Source: Pedobacter sp. HMWF019 (GTDB lineage: Bacteria > Bacteroidota > Bacteroidia > Sphingobacteriales > Sphingobacteriaceae). Taken from it: a stretch of DNA of 35,639 nucleotides. Positions 25,222 to 32,393 of this stretch are shown here, piece by piece. Each line of letters opens with the position of its first letter. Position 1 is the stretch's first letter. Location: assembly GCF_003061025.1 (NCBI RefSeq), contig NZ_QAIL01000089.1, positions 1 to 35,639 on the forward strand. Reading direction: 5' to 3'. A program made the position numbers and the translations under genes. The notes below the pieces were generated by a model. The model was not told where the DNA came from. It worked only from the letters and a program-made list of their open reading frames with translations, and did no database searches.

Positions 25222-25961
25222 TTTTCTGGAAAAAGTTGGGTTAATACAGCACTTCTCCGTCGCGTAGAAATTGGAATTTCCTCCTTGTTTTTAAGCACAA
25301 TGTATTCCGAACGGTTAATACCCGAAACAAACCGACGATTTACCAGATAGGATTGATGTGTACGCAGAAAATGTGGTGCGGGCAACAATTCTTCATAGTA
25401 TTTAAGCGGTTTGGAAATCAGTTGCTTTGTGCCATCATTCAGAAAGAAAAAAGTATAGGGACCATCGCCTTTGCAGTAGATAATATCGTGTACAGATACT
25501 ATACGCACATTATGAACGGAGTTAAGCGCAATGCTTTCCGGCAGTTCTGCCGCACTCATAGAATCCTGTGCCATCGATAATTGCTGCATCCATTGCGGAT
25601 TGTTATCCGTACGGCGGCGGTAGCGCTCGAGTGCTTCTTTCAATTCGGTTTGATCAATTGGTTTCAGCAGGTAATCTAATGCACCATACTTAATGGCCTT
25701 GATAGCGAAATGGTTATATGCAGTGATGAATATGATATTTTGCGGAATGGGGAACAGCATTTTAAGAAGGTCAAAAGCCGTTCCATCCCTGAGCTGGATA
25801 TCCATTAATATGACGTCAGGCTGTTTCTCCTCAATCAACTTTACTGCAGTCCGTACACTGTCGCTCCAACCAACAAGTTCTGTATTGGCTTCCTGTTGTA
25901 TCAGATAGCTTATTTCTTTACGGATCGCAGGTTCATCCTCTATAATCGCTACAGTTGTCAT
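25218..25961 (-). CDS. LytTR-family response regulator
   Basis: A 247-residue regulator. The receiver domain holds the acidic pocket EDE near residues 8-10, the phosphorylated Asp-54 in ILMDIQLRDG, and the conserved lysine in YLLKPID. The C-terminal LytTR DNA-binding domain is at about 145-245 (VSVHDIIYCKGDGPYTFFF, HFLRTHQSYLVNRRFV). It is the first gene of the pair with the LytS kinase, and the stop codon overlaps the kinase start. LytTR proteins usually bind direct repeats upstream of their targets; I did not find an obvious pair. Confidence 0.94.
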   Translation of the reverse strand: MTTVAIIEDEPAIRKEISYLIQQEANTELVGWSDSVRTAVKLIEEKQPDVILMDIQLRDGTAFDLLKMLFPIPQNIIFITAYNHFAIKAIKYGALDYLLKPIDQTELKEALERYRRRTDNNPQWMQQLSMAQDSMSAAELPESIALNSVHNVRIVSVHDIIYCKGDGPYTFFFLNDGTKQLISKPLKYYEELLPAPHFLRTHQSYLVNRRFVSGINRSEYIVLKNKEEIPISTRRRSAVLTQLFPEK

Positions 25962-26074
25962 ATTTAACTAATTGTGTCTGGTAAAATAATAATTATAGAC
26001 CAGGAAATCCGTTTTATTTACAATTCGCTACAACTCATTTATAAAACGGAAGATAAGCCACAACACAGATAAAC

Positions 26075-26142
26075 TCCCTATGCCCTACCCCCACCCTAGT
26101 CTGCGCCATACCCAATCCTGCACCATACCCGGTCTGCGCCCA
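26075..26142 (+). repeat. Tandem 16-17 bp repeats leading into hairpin B
   Basis: Three clear units, ACCCTAGTCTGCGCCAT (26093-26109), ACCCAATCCTGCACCAT (26110-26126) and ACCCGGTCTGCGCCCA (26127-26142), follow a degenerate unit at about 26075-26092. The last unit runs directly into the hairpin. The same organisation recurs at 27704-27767. This is part of the 338-base gap 25962-26299 between divergent genes. The remaining part, 25962-26074, shows only the likely promoter region of the LytTR gene. Confidence 0.7.
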
Positions 26143-26210
26143 AGAAAATATGATTTCATGATCAAGCCTCAGAACCTGTAAGATTCAGCGCGATCAGAAA
26201 TCATATTTTC
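26127..26210 (+). repeat. Hairpin-repeat family, copy B
   Basis: After the tag CCGGTCTGCGCCCAA, GAAAATATGATTTC (26144-26157) pairs perfectly with GAAATCATATTTTC (26197-26210). Then, past one bulged A, TGATC pairs with GATCA. The inner stem GAACCT-GTA-AGATTC has one C-A mismatch. It lies upstream of both the fucosidase and the LytTR gene, so it is not acting as a terminator of either. Confidence 0.8.
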
Positions 26211-26260
26211 CCCAAAAAAACTATTATCTAATTAAACAAACGTTTTCGTAAAATCATAAT

Positions 26261-26296
26261 TACAAACCGATTGTATAACCTAAATAGGTATTTTTG
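26261..26296 (+). promoter_or_regulatory. Fucosidase promoter with LacI-type half-site
   Basis: TATTTTTG (26289-26296) matches the -7 consensus and ends three bases before the ATG, so transcription would begin at about the start codon. Upstream, TACAAACCGATTGTA (26261-26275) has inverted outer arms TACAA/TTGTA and contains the half-site CGATTGT found in the GH89 operators. Just before it, ACGTTTTCGT (26240-26249) is another possible LacI-like site. Confidence 0.5.
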
Positions 26297-26299
26297 GTT

Positions 26300-27703
26300 A
26301 TGAAGAAATTTCTGGTAATTAGTGCTTTTTTAATGCTCAAAATTGGGGCTCAAGCCCAACAGCATAAAATGTCTGTTGACTACGTAGTTCCTAAAGATTC
26401 CTTGGTTCGAGAAAACATTAAGGAATGGCAAGATGTTAAATTTGGTTTATTTATGCACTGGGGGCCCTACAGTCAATGGGGAGTTGTAGAGAGCTGGAGT
26501 ATTTGCCCGGAAGATGAGGACTGGACCCAACGCAAGGGACCATTTTCAGACGATTATTTCAAGTATAAAAAAGCTTACGAAAACCTTCAAACCACGTTTA
26601 ATCCTGTCGATTTTAATCCAGAAAAGTGGGTAAAAGCAGCTAAAGATGCAGGAATGCGCTATGTGGTATTTACAACCAAACATCATGATGGCTTTAGTAT
26701 GTTTGACACCAAACAAACGGACTATAAAATCACAGACGCTAAAACACCCTTTTCCTCTAACCCCAGAAGCAACATCACAAAAGAGGTCTTTAATGCTTTC
26801 CGAAAAGAGAATTTTAAAATTGGCGCCTACTTCTCCAAGCCTGATTGGCACAGTGAGTATTACTGGTGGCCATATTTTCCGCCCAAAGACAGAAATGTAA
26901 ATTATGACCCGGCTAAATACCCGGACCGTTGGCAGAAATTTAAAGATTTCACGTACAATCAAATTGAAGAATTGGCCTCCGATTATGGAAAAATTGATAT
27001 TCTTTGGCTAGATGGTGGTCAGGTTAGACCGAGTAAGAAACTTAATCAAGACATAGATATGGCCAAAATTGCCGGCATGGCCAGAAGTCATCAGCCAGGC
27101 TTAATTGTAGTAGACCGCACAGTAGCCGGTGAATTTGAAAATTATACCACACCTGAACAGCAAGTACCAGATAAGCCTCTTATTCATCCATGGGAAACCT
27201 GCATGACCATGGGAAATTCCTGGAGTTATGTCCCACATGACACCTATAAACCTGCCAAACAATTGGTGGATCTGCTGGTCAAAATTGTATCCAGAGGAGG
27301 AAACTTCCTGCTTAACATTGGTCCAGGGCCTAATGGAGACTGGGACCCGGTAGCCTACGAACGCTTACAGGATATTGGTTCCTGGATAAGGATCAACGGA
27401 GAATGCATCTACGGTTCAAAACCGATAGCTCCATATTCCACAAAGAATATTTTTTACACTCAGTCTAAAAAAGGTACAGAATCCTATGCCGTTTGGCTTG
27501 CAGAAACCGAAGATGTTCATTTACCAGAGCAGGTTTTCATAGCATTAGATGGCGCAAAGAAAATACAAAAGGTAAGCATGCTTGGAACCAAAGTGAAAAT
27601 CAAATGGAAAGCAAAGGACGATGGAATCTTATTGACCATCCCTGCAGCTCTTCAACAAGGAAAATTCAAGTATGCAGTTACCTTCAAAGTAGAACATAAA
27701 TAA
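26300..27703 (+). CDS. GH29 alpha-L-fucosidase
   Basis: A 467-residue secreted fucosidase with signal peptide MKKFLVISAFLMLKIGAQAQ. Family blocks are clear: VKFGLFMHWGPYSQWG near the N terminus, MRYVVFTTKHHDGFSMFD with the substrate-binding histidines 128-129, and KIDILWLDGGQVRP with the nucleophile Asp-238. GNFLLNIGPGPNGDW is also typical. The acid/base residue is variable in this family and I cannot assign it. An in-frame TTG at 26294 is an inferior start. The enzyme removes alpha-L-fucose from glycans and could work with the GH89 enzyme. It is flanked by direct copies of the tandem-repeat/hairpin element. Confidence 0.93.
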   Translation: MKKFLVISAFLMLKIGAQAQQHKMSVDYVVPKDSLVRENIKEWQDVKFGLFMHWGPYSQWGVVESWSICPEDEDWTQRKGPFSDDYFKYKKAYENLQTTFNPVDFNPEKWVKAAKDAGMRYVVFTTKHHDGFSMFDTKQTDYKITDAKTPFSSNPRSNITKEVFNAFRKENFKIGAYFSKPDWHSEYYWWPYFPPKDRNVNYDPAKYPDRWQKFKDFTYNQIEELASDYGKIDILWLDGGQVRPSKKLNQDIDMAKIAGMARSHQPGLIVVDRTVAGEFENYTTPEQQVPDKPLIHPWETCMTMGNSWSYVPHDTYKPAKQLVDLLVKIVSRGGNFLLNIGPGPNGDWDPVAYERLQDIGSWIRINGECIYGSKPIAPYSTKNIFYTQSKKGTESYAVWLAETEDVHLPEQVFIALDGAKKIQKVSMLGTKVKIKWKAKDDGILLTIPAALQQGKFKYAVTFKVEHK

Positions 27704-27767
27704 ACCCAATCCGCACCATACCCTATCTGCCCTATACCCGGTCTACACCATACCCGACCTGCACCCA
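27704..27767 (+). repeat. Tandem 16-bp repeats leading into hairpin C
   Basis: Four contiguous 16-bp units start one base after the fucosidase stop codon: ACCCAATCCGCACCAT (27704-27719), ACCCTATCTGCCCTAT (27720-27735), ACCCGGTCTACACCAT (27736-27751) and ACCCGACCTGCACCCA (27752-27767). The consensus is roughly ACCCRRTCTGCACCAT. The last unit adjoins the hairpin, as at copy B. Confidence 0.75.
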
Positions 27768-27835
27768 AGAAAATATGATTTCATGATCAAGCCTCAGAAC
27801 CTGTAAGGTTCAGCACGATCAGAAATCATATTTTC
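27752..27835 (+). repeat. Hairpin-repeat family, copy C
   Basis: GAAAATATGATTTC (27769-27782) pairs perfectly with GAAATCATATTTTC (27822-27835), and TGATC (27784-27788) with GATCA (27817-27821). The inner stem GAACCT-GTA-AGGTTC (27797-27811) is perfect. It lies between the convergent fucosidase and 746-residue protein genes and could end both transcripts. Confidence 0.8.
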
Positions 27836-27850
27836 ACACCCCCTGTTCAA

Positions 27851-30091
27851 TCAAAATACAGTCTCGATCTTGTCAATAAGACCAATATATTGCTTTTTAA
27901 TATTCCGCTGCCTGTAAAAATCCTTACCACTCCAACTTTTGTCCCAGTTGGCACTGCTGAAAGACCAGGCATTGAGCTTACCCAAATCATCACTAAGAGA
28001 TTTCAAGCGATCATTTAAACTCTTAACAGAACCTATATTCGTACTGAAAGACATTCCTTTCCACGCAGAAACATTCTGCGCAGCCGAGAAAGGGATCGGA
28101 TACAATTTAATCCCGTTGTCACTATTACTCAAGATTTTCTTCTCCTTGATATACTCAAACACCAAATATTTCGCTCTTCCAGGCTTGGAGAAGACAATTT
28201 CTTTGTTATAAATAGAACTCAAACCACCCTGCTCCGGACCAAAAATCCAAATATCCTCATCCGGTGTCAGCAAAGGCAGGACTTTGTAGCAACGACTGAA
28301 AACAGTATAGTTTTTCCCGTCAAAATCACAAGTACTTAACGCATAAGTTTGGCGAGTGCCATCATTATTTTTATCCGCATTCTTTAAAGGATCACCTATA
28401 GTCTTATTATCTTTTATTAAGCCCAAACCCAATTCACAATTTCTAAGGAAAGCCACTTTATTCCACAGTTTATAAATATTTTGGGCCGCCTCGCCCAAAT
28501 TTTCATAGATGTTCTCCATTTCGGTTTCCTTAAAATTTTCCGAAATACCCTGCACCTTTCCTGCGGCATTGGCAAAGGCATCTGCGATACTTAACGAAGT
28601 CACTATTGGCTTGGACGAATCCTTCCTTTTAAACTCGGTGATTCCAGAAGAATGGGCTATGTAATACATCCTGCTCAGGGTTTGGTAGTCCTGTAACATT
28701 ACCCTTGCTTTCACAATATCTTCCCCCTCAATGCCATCGATACTATTATAATAGCCCTGAGCCATCCATGGAAAAAGGTCGGACCAGTTGCTGATCCATA
28801 CACCCAGAGGAACATATCCTTCAGTTTTAACGTCCGCATTAAACGCCGCTGCTTCAGGAGAAAAAGAGCCGTCGCCGGAACCCTTCGCCAAGTCCTCATA
28901 TTTCTCCTCTATCTTTGCCGCTTTATTCTTCTGTTCATTAAAACAACCCAGCGTATCAACCTCATTATTAATTATTTTTTTCTTAAACTCATCGAGTTTT
29001 TCCTTTTTCGCAGGCTTATCCGCCTTATTTATAAATTCGTCAAAAGTAAGTTTTGGATTGGTTATTTTTGTCTTCTCATAAGCCGAAGCTTTCGCCATGG
29101 TATCCAAGCCATCCAGATTTTTTATTTCTTCTACTTTTTTCACAATGTCCTCTTCAGGTACAGGTTGTACAAATTCCGGAATCGAAGGCGCTCCATGGGT
29201 AATATTCATGCTGGGCGCTCTATCAAGTACATTTACGTCGGCCAGATCGGCAAATGTTTTGTTCGCCACCTGATCGAACCATTCTTTAATCTGCGAGGAA
29301 AGCACAGACCCACTTAAATAACTGGTACAGTTCACCATTACTTTTGCTTTGGCACTGGATTGACTGCCATCATAAGTAGCCTTTACAGCCGCAGAAGCCA
29401 AAGGGCCAGCATACGAAAAATCAGTCTGACCACCATATTTCCAGGATCTGGATTCACTCTCAGAAGTCATCACCATTTTCACCCCTCCAAAAGCACCCCA
29501 AGCAACCCCAACCACCAGACCATCACCAAAATCACGTGTAAATTGCTCCGAAGCCTTTATCCACTTACTTACGAGCGCTTTTAACTCCTTACTTTGAACA
29601 TCATCATTATAAAAAACACTCAACAAACCCGAATCTGATTTTGAAACCTTGGCCATCACCGCATTGTATGCATTCAATACGGAAGTTATACTTTGCTCGC
29701 AAGCCGCATTCAGGCTATTCATAAATTGGCTGGCGGTCAGCTGCTCAAAATTGATATACTCTATTCCTCCAAGGGAAATGGCATTGTAATTTACCGCCAC
29801 TGATTTGCTGCTGGCCGCTGAAGATTTCCCTACATAAGCGGACAATGAAGATTTAAGTAAGCTTACACCCGAAACCCCATAAGCACCAGACAGTCCAAAT
29901 GACCCCTGGTTCATTTTTTCCGAAAAAAAACAACTGCTTTCGCCCGACATATATTTCACGGATTTTTCCTGGGAAATCATTAAGCTAACAGATCCCTTTA
30001 CCACACTAGGGTTGATTTTGCCATTAACGGCATATATTGTTCCCCCAATAGTTACCCCATACAAGGGGTTATCGCCTTCAAAAATGCTCAT
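27851..30091 (-). CDS. Large unknown protein, tentatively MACPF-like pore former
   Basis: A 746-residue protein with no signal peptide. Residues 60-260 look like a MACPF/perforin core. A serine/glycine-rich amphipathic stretch (about 61-100) could be the first membrane-inserting region. Then FTRDFGDGLVVGVAWGAFGG (184-203) resembles the MACPF signature (Y/F-G-x-H/x-x-x followed by GG). A second small-residue-rich stretch (about 222-262) could be the second insertion region. A lysine/glutamate-rich linker covers about 310-420. The C-terminal 320 residues are unassigned and could bind a target. It is the last gene of an operon with an aegerolysin-like gene and a PI-PLC gene. In fungi, aegerolysins recruit MACPF proteins to form pores (pleurotolysin A/B), which supports but does not prove the reading. 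Confidence 0.5.
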   Translation of the reverse strand: MSIFEGDNPLYGVTIGGTIYAVNGKINPSVVKGSVSLMISQEKSVKYMSGESSCFFSEKMNQGSFGLSGAYGVSGVSLLKSSLSAYVGKSSAASSKSVAVNYNAISLGGIEYINFEQLTASQFMNSLNAACEQSITSVLNAYNAVMAKVSKSDSGLLSVFYNDDVQSKELKALVSKWIKASEQFTRDFGDGLVVGVAWGAFGGVKMVMTSESESRSWKYGGQTDFSYAGPLASAAVKATYDGSQSSAKAKVMVNCTSYLSGSVLSSQIKEWFDQVANKTFADLADVNVLDRAPSMNITHGAPSIPEFVQPVPEEDIVKKVEEIKNLDGLDTMAKASAYEKTKITNPKLTFDEFINKADKPAKKEKLDEFKKKIINNEVDTLGCFNEQKNKAAKIEEKYEDLAKGSGDGSFSPEAAAFNADVKTEGYVPLGVWISNWSDLFPWMAQGYYNSIDGIEGEDIVKARVMLQDYQTLSRMYYIAHSSGITEFKRKDSSKPIVTSLSIADAFANAAGKVQGISENFKETEMENIYENLGEAAQNIYKLWNKVAFLRNCELGLGLIKDNKTIGDPLKNADKNNDGTRQTYALSTCDFDGKNYTVFSRCYKVLPLLTPDEDIWIFGPEQGGLSSIYNKEIVFSKPGRAKYLVFEYIKEKKILSNSDNGIKLYPIPFSAAQNVSAWKGMSFSTNIGSVKSLNDRLKSLSDDLGKLNAWSFSSANWDKSWSGKDFYRQRNIKKQYIGLIDKIETVF

Positions 30092-30114
30092 AATACGTTG
30101 TTTTAATAAATGAT

Positions 30115-31017
30115 TTAAAAATTACATTGAATAATGCTTTGGGCGGTTTTTGCATTGAGGTAATCTATGTAAACGATATTGGGTTTCGGTTTATCAACCT
30201 GGCCCATACGCTCTGCCAATACTTCTTCCAATGCAGGATTTGCAAACTCAGCCAATTTTTCGATAGTGCTTTTAAAAAAAGTATCGATGTCTGGCGTCAA
30301 CGTCCAGGACAACAGAAAGAAATAGTCTTTACCTAAGCCACCATACGTATCCAATTTCGCCAGCTGATCCTGCTTCATTTTCTCCAGAGAAGTGGTATTG
30401 GAATAGGAATCACACACCGTGATATTAGGCCCACTATAACCGCCAAATCCATCATGGTATCGGAACCGACCCACCCGTGTCCCTGTATGTTCGGGATAAT
30501 CGAAAACCAGAATTATTTTCCCCCTGCAATCATCCAGGGTGATATTTGCCAGATTGACATCCCTTTTAGAGTGTGTGAAGAGATCTCCCCTGTACTTGAT
30601 ATTGGCTAGAAACTCGTCAATCCTATCTTTTATCTCCCTCTCATTGTTTCGGTTGTTGCGGATATGGGAGAATTTCAGGATAAAGGTTTCTGAACGATGG
30701 GATTGAATAAATTGGAGAGATTGGTCTAATACAGCGGCCAGCGATTGGCCATTACATCCGGCATCACCACTTCTGTGATAGGTAACCAGCTCCCGATGAT
30801 CATAATCCACCCTGACATCAAAATATCGGGAACCGGTTTTCAATTGTTGAAGGATATTCAAGGCTTGTGTGTGTATTATCCCACAATTCAATTTAACCCC
30901 TCCGAAACAATGATTCAATTCAGACATACCAGCGTCATGGCTGCCAGGGATCACGATCTCGCTTAACTTTGTGCTGCTATCCAGGAGGCTCATCCAAGTT
31001 GATGTTTCCATAGTCAT
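30115..31017 (-). CDS. PI-PLC X-domain phosphodiesterase
   Basis: A 300-residue protein with the phosphatidylinositol-specific phospholipase C X-domain fold. The first catalytic histidine and neighbouring aspartate are His-27 and Asp-28 in IPGSHDAGM. RYFDVRVDY supplies Arg-69 and TYHRSG the second catalytic histidine, His-81. These positions mirror the His/Asp/Arg/His set of Bacillus PI-PLC. Later blocks include RGKIILVFDYP and YFFLLSWTLTPD. Bacterial members cleave phosphatidylinositol or GPI anchors, which points to eukaryotic membranes. Unlike the classical secreted enzymes it lacks a signal peptide. It lies 11 bases after the aegerolysin-like gene and 23 bases before the large protein gene, so the three are co-transcribed. 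Confidence 0.87.
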   Translation of the reverse strand: MTMETSTWMSLLDSSTKLSEIVIPGSHDAGMSELNHCFGGVKLNCGIIHTQALNILQQLKTGSRYFDVRVDYDHRELVTYHRSGDAGCNGQSLAAVLDQSLQFIQSHRSETFILKFSHIRNNRNNEREIKDRIDEFLANIKYRGDLFTHSKRDVNLANITLDDCRGKIILVFDYPEHTGTRVGRFRYHDGFGGYSGPNITVCDSYSNTTSLEKMKQDQLAKLDTYGGLGKDYFFLLSWTLTPDIDTFFKSTIEKLAEFANPALEEVLAERMGQVDKPKPNIVYIDYLNAKTAQSIIQCNF

Positions 31018-31028
31018 ATCTTTGGATT

Positions 31029-31385
31029 TTAGGATGTCTTATACAACTCAAAAGTGATCTTCTGATCGTGGCCTTTAAAACTGCCTTTGACCTCATATCC
31101 CATAGAATCAGAAGGACTAGGTGTAACACGATAAGAACTGGCCGCACTACCATAGGGGTGATTATAATAAAATTCAACTGTAGCCCCGTCTCCCTCGCGT
31201 TCATAAGTTACAGTTCCCTCCGGACCATAAGTGCCACCTGTTCTGGTTGTACAAGTCCAACTGCCCGAAGCTTCAATACTGGTCGGTGGGTCTGAGTTAA
31301 ACTTTCCATGCACTGCATTTTTGCTTTTTAATTTCAACACCTTACCAGTATTGTTGATGACGGTCATTTTAACTGATCTAGCCAT
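31029..31385 (-). CDS. Aegerolysin-like membrane-binding protein
   Basis: A 118-residue, beta-rich protein without a signal peptide, as is usual for aegerolysins. The N-terminal strand SVKMTVINNTGKVLKLKSKN, the GSW/GTYGPEGTVTYE strand pair (about 41-62) and VEFYYNHPYGSAASSYRV (70-87) follow the family pattern, in which an aromatic-NP-G turn sits near the middle. Aegerolysins bind specific membrane lipids such as sphingomyelin/cholesterol or ceramide phosphoethanolamine. Many Sphingobacteriaceae make sphingolipids, so self-membranes may also matter. It is the second gene of the operon. It could also be a related beta-sandwich cytolysin; I rate the family call as likely, not certain. Confidence 0.7.
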   Translation of the reverse strand: MARSVKMTVINNTGKVLKLKSKNAVHGKFNSDPPTSIEASGSWTCTTRTGGTYGPEGTVTYEREGDGATVEFYYNHPYGSAASSYRVTPSPSDSMGYEVKGSFKGHDQKITFELYKTS

Positions 31386-31442
31386 AATATTTATTGTTAG
31401 TTTATATTAAAACATTTCTATTTGTTCAAGCCATTAAATGAA

Positions 31443-31700
31443 TTACCTAAATCTGATTGGATAATTGAGGCCAATATTTTTCACTTTAAATCTATAACGA
31501 TGGCGCATATTATACTCAAAATAGAATCTTGACGTAATCTGGCCGCCTACAATCTCGTTGACGAACCCATCTTGATCATAGTAATGAATTTCATAATAAC
31601 CTCGTCCAGTTCCCGCACCTGGCGGATCAAACTCTATTTGAAGAATACCTGGACCCAGCATCATTGATAGCTGACCTGGTTGTAATGTAATGGGATTCAT
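31443..31700 (-). CDS. Small unknown protein heading the toxin-like operon
   Basis: An 85-residue protein I do not recognise. It has no signal peptide and appears to be all beta: ITLQPGQLSMMLGPGILQIEF, then PPGAGTGRGYYEIHYYDQDG, and YFEYNMRHRYRFKVKNIG. It may be a compact beta-sandwich. It is the first gene after the shared 99-bp promoter region and is 57 bases upstream of the aegerolysin-like gene, so it is probably translated with the operon. It could be a membrane- or lipid-binding partner, a chaperone or an immunity protein. None of these is shown by sequence. Confidence 0.65.
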   Translation of the reverse strand: MNPITLQPGQLSMMLGPGILQIEFDPPGAGTGRGYYEIHYYDQDGFVNEIVGGQITSRFYFEYNMRHRYRFKVKNIGLNYPIRFR

Positions 31701-31727
31701 AATCTTTAATTTTAATGGTTAATGATC

Positions 31728-31826
31728 TTTGTCATTTCTCTTTGATATAAGCAAAGTAACGGCAAGGACAAAGCATTCTTCAGCGCTAAAAAACCTGATT
31801 TAGCATACAGGTAAAAAGACCTGGTT
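31728..31826 (-). promoter_or_regulatory. Shared 99-bp promoter region, copy 1 (toxin-like operon)
   Basis: Read on the minus strand this block is about 85% identical, without gaps by hand alignment, to 34492-34590. The best-conserved part is CTTTGTCCTTGCyGTTACTTTGC, then TTAT, TCAA and AGAAATGACAAA. CAGGT-N6-ACCTG (31808-31823) is a small inverted repeat at the distal end. TTACTTTG resembles the -7 consensus with one mismatch. It lies 27 bases upstream of the 85-residue gene. Confidence 0.8.
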
Positions 31827-31895
31827 ACCCTTACATGATTTAATTAATATTATTTTTATATTAGTAATACCGCAATCTATTAAAGAACCAAGAAA

Positions 31896-32372
31896 ATGAC
31901 TCAAAAGCAATTTCCACCTATAAACCTTGATCAGGCCAAAGCCTTGACGACAAGATGGCGTACTTATTATGCAGATTTGTTAAGAGCCTATAAAAACTGG
32001 AACAATAAGGAACAAATCGATATTAATGTAACGCCTAATGACAAAGACGTATTCAGAGGCTTTACAATCCCTCTTCATGATTTGAAAAAAATTGTTGAAG
32101 CAGCAGAAAACCACAATAACAAGAAGAAGAACAAAGACAACCAAATAGATGCAGTTCGAGGCTATTTAGCAATGGATAAACCTATCGATAAGGATACCCC
32201 TGGCCTGGTGCATATACTTTTGCTGCCCGTTGCGAAAAGGATAGACATAACCCATGTTTCTCAGGATGACGAAAATGGCACCGAAACTCAGGAATCAGCA
32301 ATTTATGATTTTTCAGCCCCTTGCCCTGATGTATGCGATACTTCGAGTCCATTATATTCAGAGCCGCTGTAA
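31896..32372 (+). CDS. Hypothetical protein with a C-terminal PCPxxCD motif
   Basis: A 158-residue protein with no signal peptide. A charged N-terminal half (FPPINLDQAKALTTRWRTYY) and a DVFRGFTIPLHDLKKIVEAA segment suggest a helical domain. LVHILLLPVAKRIDI is a central strand pair. The C terminus reads IYDFSAPCPDVCDTSSPLY, a motif I recall from uncharacterised Bacteroidota proteins, here with two cysteines three residues apart. It starts a plus-strand set with a 7-TM protein, a kinase and a regulator. It may be a cytosolic member of that signalling set. Function unknown. Confidence 0.72.
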   Translation: MTQKQFPPINLDQAKALTTRWRTYYADLLRAYKNWNNKEQIDINVTPNDKDVFRGFTIPLHDLKKIVEAAENHNNKKKNKDNQIDAVRGYLAMDKPIDKDTPGLVHILLLPVAKRIDITHVSQDDENGTETQESAIYDFSAPCPDVCDTSSPLYSEPL

Positions 32373-32393
32373 ATAGCCAATTTATTAAGAAAG

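Noticed and set aside
26075-26142. CRISPR array
   Set aside because: The 16-17 bp units are contiguous without spacers, degenerate, and have no cas genes nearby. They are plain tandem repeats.
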